Assembly (NCBI GenBank): GCA_013152045.1
Contig: JAADGZ010000206.1
Location: 1-13,416, forward strand
Source: Gammaproteobacteria bacterium
GTDB lineage: Bacteria > Pseudomonadota > Gammaproteobacteria > UBA6429 > Thiohalophilaceae
DNA length: 13,416 bases
Direction of reading: 5' to 3'
Below the pieces are notes generated by a model. It was given only the letters and a program-made list of their open reading frames with translations. It searched no databases and was not told the DNA's origin. Shown one piece after another: positions 1-6,832 of this stretch. The position numbers and the translations under genes were made by a program. Within the stretch, counting starts at the first letter, position 1, and each line of letters starts with the position of its first letter.

Positions 1-1532
1 GGTTTGATATGCACCGCTTTTTCCAGCGCCCGGTCGACCCAGACGGGGACTTCCGGATTAAATTGTTTGATGGAGCGATAATTGACGCGGCGAAGATTGC
101 GCGCAGACAGCTCCTTACCATAGGGAAGTTTTCCGCTGAGTAGTTCATAAGCGATCACACCGAGTGAAAATATATCTGAACGATTGCTGGCCGGTTCGCC
201 GATGTGATATTCCGGTGCGGTATAGTTAATTGTTCCCAGCAGGTTGTTGGTTTCCAACGGTGTGCTAATTTCTTCGATGCCAGCGATTTTGGTTGAGCCA
301 AAGTCAATAATTTTCAGGGTGCCATGTTCATCCACCAGAATATTTTCCGGTTTCAAATCCTGATGGATCATTTCCATGCGATGAAAGGCGCGCAAGCCCT
401 GTGCTATTTGTTCAATAAAGTTTCTTACCCGGCTAAGAGAGGGACGTGGTTCATCATCCATCCATTGACGCAGGGTGCGGCCTTCGATGTATTCACTAAT
501 GTAATAAAGCGCGGTGCGCCGGCGTTTTATTTCCAGCACCTGCATTACATGCGGATTATTGATCCGCCGCCCAGCCCATTCTTCATGTAGAAAATGATGA
601 ATAAAATCCGGATCATCTTCATAGTTTATCGAAGGTGCCTTGAGTACTACATGGGTGCCTGTTTCGCTGTCCTGAGCCAGGTAAACCTCGGTTCGCTTGT
701 TAGAAAATAGGTGCCGCAGAATTTTGTAGCCATCCAGAATCATGCCCGCTTGCAGTGGCGGCGGAAAAGGGAGTTCGATTAGACGATCGTAGAATTCATT
801 CTTATTTTCCGTGGGGAGTTGTTCGATTCTAAAAATCTGGCAGCTCAGGTTATCATTACTTTTATTCGCCACAGCCTGTTGCACGATTGAATCGCAGGCT
901 GTTTGTAGATCTTCCGGATTGCGTTTAAGACAGGTTTTTATATTTTGATCATTGATGAATTCAGAGACTCCGTCTGTCAGCATGACAAAAACATCGCCGC
1001 TCTCAAGCGGCACCGAGCGGTAGTCAATATCAAGATGTAGCTCGATACCCATTGCGCGAGACAGGTAGGTTTTTTTCTCATTCACCGTGACCCGATGATC
1101 CTGGGTTAGTTGTTCAAAGTCATTATCACGTAGACGGTAGATGCGGGTGTCGCCGATATGGAAAATATGCCCGGTATTGGATTTCAGCACCATTGCGGTA
1201 AGCGTGGTAACCATGCCCTTATGGCTGTCATATCTGCGTCGGCCTTGCCCATGTAGCCAGTGATTGAGTGCGGAAAGAATTTTCTGGGCTGAGGTTTTTA
1301 CCGTCCAGCTTTCTGGCGTACTGAAATAATCCGCCAGAAATCCATTGACGCAAGCCTGACTGGCCTCTTTGCCGGCATCACTGCCGCTCATACCATCCGC
1401 AATTACTGCGGCAATGCCTTTGGTGCTTAATAGCGGACCTTCAGGTATGTGAAGGCCACAGGCATCCTCATTCTGAGGTTTAATGCCTGCAATGCTGGTG
1501 GAGGCGGATTTGATGGCGAGTGAAACGGGCAT
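1..1532 (-). CDS. Bifunctional PP2C-type protein phosphatase / Ser-Thr protein kinase (C-terminus outside window)
   Basis: Reading from the ATG at 1532 leftwards gives 510 residues with no stop before the window edge, so the C-terminus is missing. Residues about 1-235 form a PP2C-like phosphatase: QNED at 20-23, the metal-binding DGMSG at 46-50, then HIGDTRIY, LTDGVSEF and SNDNLS. Residues about 265-510 form a Hanks-type kinase: the VLK lysine at 298, HQDLKPEN with catalytic Asp392 (HQD replaces the usual HRD), DFG at 410-412 and APE ending at Glu441. The glycine-rich loop is degenerate (around HLFSNKRTEVY). Phosphatase and kinase activities on one chain imply reversible phosphorylation of a cytoplasmic target. 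It lies 72 bp downstream of the nitrate porter on the same strand, an arrangement also known from pseudomonad nas clusters, so co-expression is likely. The ribosome site is weak (a TGAG just before the ATG). Family members often end in a hydrophobic segment, which cannot be checked here. The domain call is firm; the substrate is unknown. Confidence 0.93.
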   Translation of the reverse strand, partial: MPVSLAIKSASTSIAGIKPQNEDACGLHIPEGPLLSTKGIAAVIADGMSGSDAGKEASQACVNGFLADYFSTPESWTVKTSAQKILSALNHWLHGQGRRRYDSHKGMVTTLTAMVLKSNTGHIFHIGDTRIYRLRDNDFEQLTQDHRVTVNEKKTYLSRAMGIELHLDIDYRSVPLESGDVFVMLTDGVSEFINDQNIKTCLKRNPEDLQTACDSIVQQAVANKSNDNLSCQIFRIEQLPTENKNEFYDRLIELPFPPPLQAGMILDGYKILRHLFSNKRTEVYLAQDSETGTHVVLKAPSINYEDDPDFIHHFLHEEWAGRRINNPHVMQVLEIKRRRTALYYISEYIEGRTLRQWMDDEPRPSLSRVRNFIEQIAQGLRAFHRMEMIHQDLKPENILVDEHGTLKIIDFGSTKIAGIEEISTPLETNNLLGTINYTAPEYHIGEPASNRSDIFSLGVIAYELLSGKLPYGKELSARNLRRVNYRSIKQFNPEVPVWVDRALEKAVHIK

Positions 1533-1553
1533 AGCTCAAAAGATTAAATGCTG

Positions 1554-1587
1554 AAGATACAAGATACAAGCTTGTATCTTGTATCTT
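1554..1587. repeat. Perfect 34-bp palindrome between porter and kinase genes
   Basis: Each 17-base arm is two direct copies of AAGATAC followed by AAG, and the arms meet at AAGCTT with no spacer. As RNA it would form a long A/U-rich hairpin. Read on the plus strand it is followed by a T-run (1586-1590), but no plus-strand gene runs into it. On the minus strand, where the flanking genes are transcribed, no U-tract follows, so it does not look like a classical terminator there. It may act as an mRNA stabiliser or processing stem, or be a dispersed intergenic repeat. Confidence 0.85.
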
Positions 1588-1604
1588 TTTACCTGCATCG
1601 GAAT

Positions 1605-3080
1605 TTATTCCACCTCAATCATTTGCACGGTGCCATCAGGCATGATTTCGTGCATATGGCCTTTCGGTTCTTCCAGTAGCAGGGCTACGGCAGCCACGGT
1701 GATGACGGCTGTGCCAGCAATGACCAGAAAGAAGGTTTGTGTGCTGACAAAGGATAGAACGGTGAGGAAGGCAACCGCACCGACATTACCATAGGCACCG
1801 GCCATACCCGCGACCTGCCCGGTAAGGCGGCGTTTAACCAGCGGCACCATGGCGAAGACCGCGCCTTCCCCTGATTGCACGAAAAAGGAGCAGGCCATGC
1901 TGGCAATCACCGCCAGCCAGATAGGCCAGCCGGAGGTAATATTGCTCATAATGAAATAGCCCAATGCTAGTCCGGTGATCAGGATCAGCAGGGTTTTCTT
2001 ACGTCCAAATTTGTCACTGATCAGTCCACCGCCGGGACGTGCAATAAGATTCATGAAGGCAAAGCCGGAGGCGAGCAGGCCAGCGGTAACGGCAGAAAGA
2101 TGAAAGGTGTCCATAAAAAACAGCGGCAACATGGAAATAACCGCCAGTTCTGATCCAAAGGTAACAAGGTAGGCCAGGTCCAGAATCGCCACCTGTTTGA
2201 ATTTGTACTTGTCAATCTCGGGAACGTCTTCGAAAAACACATGTTTATTAATTTGATAAACGCGAATACTTTGAAATATGTAGATGCCAATGAGGACTGC
2301 ATAAATTGTATCGGTCATAGCGACAGACAGAATTTTGAGATTGGCCGGTCCCAATTTCCAGCTAAGTACGGCGAGCGCCGCATACATGGGGATATTCATC
2401 AACAGATAGAGGAAAAAGTCAGTCTTGCTGGTAACTTCCATGGCCCCGGATTTTTTGGGTTTAAAATAAGTTGATCCCTTTGGCGTATCCGAAACCGAGA
2501 AGAAATAGACTGCTGAATAAATTAGCGTCAGTGCACCGGTAGTTACGAGGGCGTAGCGCCAGCCATTATCACCGCCATACAATAAAGCAATGGTTGGTAA
2601 GCTCATGGCCGCTGCAGCCGAACCAAAATTGCCCCAGCCGCCATAGATGCCTTCAGCAACGCCCAGTTGTTTGGCGGGGAACCATTCACTGACCATGCGA
2701 ATGCCAATGACAAAGCCGGCACCAACAAAGCCCATTAGAAAGCGCATCAGCAGTAGTTGGTCATAGTCCTGGGCGTAGGCAAAACCAAAACAAAGGAAAC
2801 TGGAAATAACAAGTAACAGAGAGTACATGCGCCGAGGACCAAAGGCATCGACTAGCATACCAACGATGATTCTGGCCGGAATGGTCAGGGTCACGTTGAT
2901 AATTAGCAGTGCCTTGACTTGCTGATCGGTAAGATTAAAAGCTTCGCGCATAGCGCCTAGCAGCGGGGCGTGGTTGAACCAGACGAAGAAAGTTAAAAAG
3001 AAAGCGAACCAGCTCAGGTGCAGAATGCGAGTTTTTCCGCTAAAAGAAAGCAGATTCAGTTTATCGGCGTCGTTAGCCAT
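1605..3080 (-). CDS. narK/nasA-like: MFS nitrate/nitrite transporter, NarK/NasA family
   Basis: This is a 491-residue inner-membrane porter with about 12 hydrophobic helices, a normal length for the nitrate/nitrite porter family. Signature features are Arg70 in helix 2 (TIPARIIVG) and Arg348 ([18 protein letters not shown]), which fit the two substrate-binding arginines of NarK-type proteins. There are also two nitrate-signature segments: GGWGNFGS at 147-154 and AGAYGNVGA around Asn432. It should import nitrate and/or nitrite for the reductases encoded divergently. The start at 3080 (MANDADK) is preferred because GGAG lies 8 bases upstream. An ATG six bases earlier would be too close to that GGAG, and the longer frame beginning with TTG at 3125 overlaps the -12 element of the predicted promoter. 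The 30-base leader predicted from that promoter fits this start. Nitrate uptake is favoured over nitrite export by the assimilatory context, but sequence alone does not settle direction. Confidence 0.93.
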   Translation of the reverse strand: MANDADKLNLLSFSGKTRILHLSWFAFFLTFFVWFNHAPLLGAMREAFNLTDQQVKALLIINVTLTIPARIIVGMLVDAFGPRRMYSLLLVISSFLCFGFAYAQDYDQLLLMRFLMGFVGAGFVIGIRMVSEWFPAKQLGVAEGIYGGWGNFGSAAAAMSLPTIALLYGGDNGWRYALVTTGALTLIYSAVYFFSVSDTPKGSTYFKPKKSGAMEVTSKTDFFLYLLMNIPMYAALAVLSWKLGPANLKILSVAMTDTIYAVLIGIYIFQSIRVYQINKHVFFEDVPEIDKYKFKQVAILDLAYLVTFGSELAVISMLPLFFMDTFHLSAVTAGLLASGFAFMNLIARPGGGLISDKFGRKKTLLILITGLALGYFIMSNITSGWPIWLAVIASMACSFFVQSGEGAVFAMVPLVKRRLTGQVAGMAGAYGNVGAVAFLTVLSFVSTQTFFLVIAGTAVITVAAVALLLEEPKGHMHEIMPDGTVQMIEVE

Positions 3081-3109
3081 GTCCATCTCTCCAGGAATAA
3101 GTTTAATTT

Positions 3110-3136
3110 TAATGTCCTTAAGCAATCATCATGCCG
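3110..3136 (-). promoter_or_regulatory. Candidate sigma-54 (-24/-12) promoter for the porter gene
   Basis: On the minus strand, 3136-3122 reads CGGCATGATGATTGC. The sigma-54 consensus is TGGCAC-N5-TTGC. The GG and GC dinucleotides have exactly the required spacing, and TTGC is complete. The predicted transcript start is near 3110, giving a 30-base leader with a good Shine-Dalgarno before the ATG at 3080. Two consensus bases are missed, so this is a prediction from spacing and context. Confidence 0.5.
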
Positions 3137-3189
3137 TATATTTAAGTCCATGAAATCAAAAGAAAAATAGGGGCGCGCCTTTCAGCTTC

Positions 3190-3206
3190 TGCGCTTTTCT
3201 AGTGCA
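3190..3206. promoter_or_regulatory. NtrC-like dyad upstream of the porter promoter
   Basis: The sequence TGCGCTTTTCTAGTGCA has the half-site and 5-base-spacer geometry of the NtrC enhancer (TGCACC-N5-GGTGCA), matching 9 of 12 half-site bases and being nearly symmetric. Its centre is about 88 bp upstream of the predicted porter transcript start, a usual distance for an NtrC enhancer. Assignment to NtrC is inference. Confidence 0.42.
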
Positions 3207-3416
3207 TGGCTTGCTGATGGTGCCTGGAAGGAAATTTACTATCGGGAAGGCTGATTTTTTAGTGCTCGATAATTGGATGAGGTTGAACTCTATATAATTT
3301 AAGGTAGTTAAGAATTGAAGCGTTTTGCTCTGTTGTGGGGCAATAAACAATAGTCTGGGTTTTATGCTTTTTACTATTAGTATGACGCTTGATGTTGATG
3401 CATGCAGATTTTTAGG

Positions 3417-3433
3417 TGCACCATTTTTGTACA
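3417..3433. promoter_or_regulatory. NtrC-like dyad upstream of the nirB promoter
   Basis: The sequence TGCACCATTTTTGTACA has a perfect left half-site (TGCACC), a 5-base spacer and a 4/6 right half-site (TGTACA) relative to the NtrC enhancer. Its centre is about 132 bp upstream of the predicted nirB start. A further GGTGCA at 3415-3420 pairs with TGCAGA at 3403-3408 with a 6-base gap, so overlapping sites are possible. NtrC identity is inferred. Confidence 0.42.
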
Positions 3434-3530
3434 TGAAGGGTGTTTATTCGGATCATATCTATAGGGTCAAAGAAATTATTACTAAAGAAAAACAGTGGGT
3501 TATATTTCGTGCATATAAAAGCTAAAAAAA

Positions 3531-3557
3531 TGGTTCATAATTTGCATACGCTAAGCG
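3531..3557 (+). promoter_or_regulatory. Candidate sigma-54 (-24/-12) promoter for the nirB operon
   Basis: Positions 3531-3545 read TGGTTCATAATTTGC. This gives TGG at -24, TTGC at -12 and the obligatory 10 bases between GG and GC, with two mismatches to TGGCAC-N5-TTGC. The predicted start is near 3557, leaving a leader of about 53 bases before the nirB ATG. Together with the dyad at 3417-3433 it argues for nitrogen-limitation control. Confidence 0.52.
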
Positions 3558-3566
3558 ACGTGCGGG

Positions 3567-3581
3567 GTGGCATCTGGCCAC
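3567..3581 (+). promoter_or_regulatory. Small stem-loop in the nirB leader
   Basis: A perfect 5-bp stem (GTGGC/GCCAC) encloses the pentaloop ATCTG and ends 18 bases before the GGAG ribosome site. No U-tract follows, so it is not an intrinsic terminator. The loop is five bases, so it does not match the hexaloop hairpins bound by NasR/NasT-type antiterminators. The role, if any, is unknown. Confidence 0.35.
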
Positions 3582-3609
3582 AGAATAAAGAATAGTTCTG
3601 GAGTTGAAA

Positions 3610-6051
3610 ATGAAAGAAAGACTGGTGGTAATCGGAAACGGAATGGCGGGGATTCGCACGCTTGAAGAACTGCTGAAGGTAGCGCCGGATGCCTATGACA
3701 TTACCGTGTTTGGTGCCGAGCTATATTGCAACTATAACCGCATCATGCTTTCTCCGGTTTTGGCTGGAGAAAAGACTATCGATGATATTATTCTCAACGA
3801 TGATCAATGGTATGCAGATAACAACATTACCTTGCACAAAGGCAAGGCTATCAGCCAGATTGATCGCATCAAGCGCCGGGTCATCGCTGAAGATGGCAGT
3901 GAAGAAACCTATGATCGGCTGCTGATTGCGACAGGCTCTCGACCTTTTATTATTCCGGTTCCCGGACATGATCTCGATGGCGTGGTTTCTTTTCGTGATA
4001 TTCATGACGTGGACCAAATGCTGGATGCCGCCAGCAAACATAAACATGCGGTGGTCATTGGCGGTGGTTTGCTGGGCCTGGAAGCTGCGAATGGTTTAAT
4101 GGAACAGGGTATGAGCGTTACCATCGTGCATCTCATGGATAGCCTGATGGAACGGCAACTGGATAGTGCGGCGGCAGAAATGCTGAAGAATTCTCTACAG
4201 GAGCGCGGCCTGAATTTCCTCATGCAGGCGCAGACCGAAGCCATCATAGGCAAAGAACGGGTGGAAAAAATCCGCTTCAAGGACGGCACCGAAATTTATG
4301 CCGACCTGGTAGTGATGGCGGTAGGCATTCGCCCCAACTTCGAGCTGGCAAAAAACGCGGGCATTCATTGTGAACGCGGCATCGTGGTCAACGATACCAT
4401 GCAGACCTTTGATCCGCGCGTGTACTCGGTAGGCGAATGCGTACAGCACCGGGGGCTTACTTATGGTCTGGTTGCGCCCCTGTTCGAAATGGCGAAAGTT
4501 TGCGCCAACCACCTGGCGCAATATGGCATAGGTCGTTATGAAGGTTCAGTCACCTCGACCAAATTAAAAGTCACCGGGATTGATCTATTTTCCGCCGGAG
4601 ATTTTACCGGCAACGAACACACCGATGAACTGGTGTTTCAGGATGCCTCGCGCGGCGTTTATCGTAAACTGGTCGTGCAGGACAACCGCATCAAGGGTGT
4701 GGTGATGTATGGCAATACCCTGGACGGTAGCTGGTACTTCGATCTCATGCGCGATGAAACGGATATCAGCGATATGCGCGAGAACATCCTCTTTGGTCAG
4801 GCGCATCTGGGTGATTCCGGCCACGGTGGTGAAGAGAACCGGGTTGCCGCCATGTCTGACGATGCCGAAATTTGTGGTTGTAATGGTGTTAGCAAAGGCG
4901 ACATCGTTAAAGCGATCAATGAAAAGAAACTCTTTACTCTCGACGATGTACGCGCCCACACCAAGGCTTCAAGCTCCTGCGGTTCCTGTACCGGGTTGGT
5001 AGAAGCACTGCTGGCTTATACCGTGGGTGGCGATCATTCCGTGGCCCCGCATTTGAAACCCGTTTGCGGCTGCACCGATCTTTCTCATGATGAGTTGCGT
5101 AAGGCGATTGTCGAACAGCAGCTGAAATCTATTCCTGCAACCATGCAGGCGCTGAACTGGAAAAAGGCCGATGGTTGTCCCAAGTGCCGCATGGCGCTGA
5201 ATTACTATCTGCTCTGTGCCTGGCCGGCTGAATATAAAGATGCTAGCCAGTCGCGTTTTATTAATGAACGCGCGCATGCCAACATCCAGAAAGACGGTAC
5301 CTATTCGGTTATTCCGCGTATGTGGGGCGGCGGTACGACACCGTCTGAACTCCGGGTTATTGCCGATGTTGCAGAAAAATATAATGTGACGACGGTGCAT
5401 GTTACTGGCGGTCAACGTATTGGTCTCTATGGCTTAAAAAAGGAACAGTTGCCCAAAATATGGAAAGAACTGGGTCAGGCCGGGCTGGTTTCGGGGCACG
5501 CCTATGGCAAGGCCATGCGCACAGTTAAAACCTGCGTTGGTAAGGAATGGTGTCGTTTCGGCACTCAGGATTCTACCCATATGGGCGTGGAACTGGAAAA
5601 ACTGACCTGGGCTTCCTGGACGCCGCACAAGTTTAAACTGGCTGTCTCTGGGTGTCCGCGTAACTGCGCCGAAGCAACGATTAAAGATTTTGGTGTGGTT
5701 TGTGTGGATTCTGGTTATGAATTACATATTGGTGGCAATGGCGGGGTTAAGGTGCGAGCTACTGACTACCTCTGTAATGTCAGCACAGAAGAAGAAGTCA
5801 AAGAATACTGCGCCGCCTTTATGCAGCTGTATCGTGAAGACGCGCATTATCTTGATCGCACCGCCCCCTGGCTGGAACGCGTAGGTCTCACCTATATTAA
5901 GGAAAAAATTCTCGAAGACGAAGACGGACGCAAAGCCCTGGCCGAACGTTTCCTGCTGGCGCAGAAACATGCCCAGGTCGATCCCTGGCAGGAACGTGTC
6001 GAAGGTGCCGAGCAGCATGAATTCGTGCCTTTGAAAGAGATCAATGGCTAG
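3610..6051 (+). CDS. nirB: Assimilatory NADH-dependent nitrite reductase, large subunit
   Basis: This 813-residue cytoplasmic siroheme enzyme reduces nitrite to ammonium with six electrons from NADH. Domains in order are: an FAD fold with GNGMAG at 9-14; an NADH-binding fold with VVIGGGLLG at 148-156; a BFD-like [2Fe-2S] site with Cys422, 424, 457 and 460; a second BFD-like site with Cys486, 488, 523 and 526; and a nitrite/sulfite reductase half-domain followed by the siroheme/[4Fe-4S] cysteines 642, 648, 682 and 686 (CVGKEWC and SGCPRNC). The length is near the family norm of about 840. The ATG at 3610 is chosen because GGAG (3600-3603) lies six bases upstream; a TTG two codons earlier abuts that site. 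It is the first gene of the plus-strand run, behind the candidate sigma-54 promoter. Every cofactor ligand expected of an active enzyme is present. Confidence 0.97.
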   Translation: MKERLVVIGNGMAGIRTLEELLKVAPDAYDITVFGAELYCNYNRIMLSPVLAGEKTIDDIILNDDQWYADNNITLHKGKAISQIDRIKRRVIAEDGSEETYDRLLIATGSRPFIIPVPGHDLDGVVSFRDIHDVDQMLDAASKHKHAVVIGGGLLGLEAANGLMEQGMSVTIVHLMDSLMERQLDSAAAEMLKNSLQERGLNFLMQAQTEAIIGKERVEKIRFKDGTEIYADLVVMAVGIRPNFELAKNAGIHCERGIVVNDTMQTFDPRVYSVGECVQHRGLTYGLVAPLFEMAKVCANHLAQYGIGRYEGSVTSTKLKVTGIDLFSAGDFTGNEHTDELVFQDASRGVYRKLVVQDNRIKGVVMYGNTLDGSWYFDLMRDETDISDMRENILFGQAHLGDSGHGGEENRVAAMSDDAEICGCNGVSKGDIVKAINEKKLFTLDDVRAHTKASSSCGSCTGLVEALLAYTVGGDHSVAPHLKPVCGCTDLSHDELRKAIVEQQLKSIPATMQALNWKKADGCPKCRMALNYYLLCAWPAEYKDASQSRFINERAHANIQKDGTYSVIPRMWGGGTTPSELRVIADVAEKYNVTTVHVTGGQRIGLYGLKKEQLPKIWKELGQAGLVSGHAYGKAMRTVKTCVGKEWCRFGTQDSTHMGVELEKLTWASWTPHKFKLAVSGCPRNCAEATIKDFGVVCVDSGYELHIGGNGGVKVRATDYLCNVSTEEEVKEYCAAFMQLYREDAHYLDRTAPWLERVGLTYIKEKILEDEDGRKALAERFLLAQKHAQVDPWQERVEGAEQHEFVPLKEING

Positions 6052-6070
6052 TAGTAAAGTTATTGTAAAT

Positions 6071-6152
6071 AACGCAGAGGGCGCTGAGGCGCCGAGACGC
6101 GGAGTAATAGATTGTTTTTCTTTGCGACTCCGCGTCTCAGCGGACTCCGCGT
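6071..6152. repeat. Inverted-arm intergenic repeat, copy A (nirB/nirD gap)
   Basis: The left arm begins AACGCAGAGGGCGCTGAG at 6071 and runs to about 6105. The right arm (about 6127-6152) reads, on the opposite strand, AACGCGGAGTCCGCTGAG and then ACGCGGAG. The two arms match except that the left arm carries one extra 8-base unit, GCGCCGAG (within 6088-6096). The core of about 20 bases is T-rich. Copies B and C in this window have the same architecture. The element is transcribed within the operon and would fold into a strong hairpin just after nirB. Confidence 0.85.
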
Positions 6153-6173
6153 TTATAAACAAAACATATTTTA

Positions 6174-6506
6174 ATGGTAATGATGATGACTGATAACTGG
6201 ATTGAAATTGGAACGATAAATGATATTCCCCGTCAGGGCGCGCGGGTGGTGCGTCGTAAAGAGGGCGATATTGCCGTATTTCGAACTAACGAAGATAAAA
6301 TCTTTGCTCTGCGGGACAAATGTCCGCACAAAGGCGGCCCGCTGTCTCAGGGACTCGTGCATGACAACAAAGTGACCTGTCCCTTACACAACTGGAACAT
6401 CAGTCTGGATACCGGCCTCGCCGTTGCCCCCGATGAAGGTTGTGCTGCGCGTTACCCAATCAAACTGGAAGGCGAGAAGATTTTTCTTTCGCTGGTGGCG
6501 AAATGA
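6174..6506 (+). CDS. nirD: Nitrite reductase small subunit, Rieske type
   Basis: A protein of up to 110 residues with one Rieske fold. Cys50-x-His52 (CPHKGG) and Cys69-xx-His72 (CPLHNW) are the four [2Fe-2S] ligands. They are retained here, whereas some NirD proteins of enteric bacteria have lost them. It partners NirB in the cytoplasmic NADH-nitrite reductase. Several in-frame ATGs (6174, 6180, 6183, 6186) lie together and none has a good Shine-Dalgarno. The family usually begins close to MTDNW, so 6186 (106 residues, GGT seven bases upstream) is a realistic alternative; the longest frame is given. Unusually, nirD does not directly abut nirB: 122 bases containing repeat copy A intervene. The operon relation is inferred from strand and pathway. 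Confidence 0.94.
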   Translation: MVMMMTDNWIEIGTINDIPRQGARVVRRKEGDIAVFRTNEDKIFALRDKCPHKGGPLSQGLVHDNKVTCPLHNWNISLDTGLAVAPDEGCAARYPIKLEGEKIFLSLVAK

Positions 6507-6540
6507 GAATTTAGTCATTATCTGGATGAGTAAATTGATC

Positions 6541-6808
6541 GCAGAGAACGCGGAGACGCAGAGGCGCAGAGGCGCAGAGGCGCAGAGGCGCAGAGAATTA
6601 ATTACTTTACCTGTAATTCTTTGCAACTTCTTGCGAAGTTCTATTGTAGCCATGGCTAAAGCGGCACTTGTTTGCTTCAGTTGTGTAGCTTGTGGCTTTT
6701 TTATTTATAGAGTGAAAGCTAAATATAGTAATATTGCATCCGCTTACGGTGGGGGGATTTTATCGTTATTCTCCTCCGCGTCTCTGCGCCTTTGCGTTCT
6801 CCGCGTTT
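6541..6808. repeat. Inverted-arm intergenic repeat, copy B (nirD/molybdoenzyme gap)
   Basis: The left arm (6541-6595) and right arm (about 6771-6808) are inverted copies, with 25 of 31 aligned bases identical and all differences transitions. The core of about 175 bases is AT-rich and contains a perfect small hairpin (AACTTC-TTGC-GAAGTT, 6625-6640). A 52-codon frame inside (6651-6809) has no ribosome site and ends in arm-encoded peptide, so it is not called as a gene. This is the longest of the three copies and fills the 326-base gap between nirD and the next gene almost completely. Confidence 0.82.
6556..6595 (+). repeat. 8-bp tandem array GCGCAGAG inside copy B
   Basis: Five consecutive octamers are present: ACGCAGAG at 6556-6563, then four perfect GCGCAGAG units at 6564-6595. 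The right arm has no matching array, so the array is a local expansion of one arm. An array of this kind can change copy number by replication slippage. Confidence 0.93.
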
Positions 6809-6832
6809 AAATCAGAACCTGGAAAAATACGA

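Larger units (their letters stand above)
3137..3530. other. Gene-free AT-rich divergent control region
   Basis: I see no supportable gene here. Two short frames (minus 3156-3434 and plus 3325-3525) lack ribosome sites and recognisable protein character, and overlap each other. The stretch separates two divergent transcription units and contains the two NtrC-like dyads listed separately. A TATAAT lies at 3293-3298 without a convincing -35 at the right spacing. The A/T-rich stretch up to 3530 is where a DNA-bending protein such as IHF would act, but no clean IHF match was found. Confidence 0.6.

Noticed and set aside
1554..1590. Palindrome plus T-run as a plus-strand rho-independent terminator
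   Set aside because: No plus-strand gene precedes it, the stem is A/T-rich, and in the direction of the flanking genes no U-tract follows.
3081..3125. N-terminal extension of the porter to TTG 3125
   Set aside because: The TTG lies in the predicted -12 element, has no ribosome site, and adds residues outside the conserved porter fold; GGAG supports 3080.
3293..3298. TATAAT as a sigma-70 -10 box
   Set aside because: No acceptable -35 element lies 16-18 bases upstream, and it is more than 300 bp from nirB. AT-rich DNA gives such matches by chance.
3156..3525. Two overlapping short frames on opposite strands (minus 3156-3434, plus 3325-3525)
   Set aside because: They have no ribosome sites and no recognisable protein features, and they lie across the predicted divergent control sites.
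3567..3581. Leader hairpin as a NasR/NasT (ANTAR) antitermination target
   Set aside because: It is a single stem with a pentaloop, without the paired hexaloop hairpins or a following terminator.
6651..6809. 52-codon frame in the core of repeat copy B with a hydrophobic N-terminus
   Set aside because: There is no ribosome site, and its last codons are repeat-arm sequence giving the repeat-derived SASLRLCVLRV tail.
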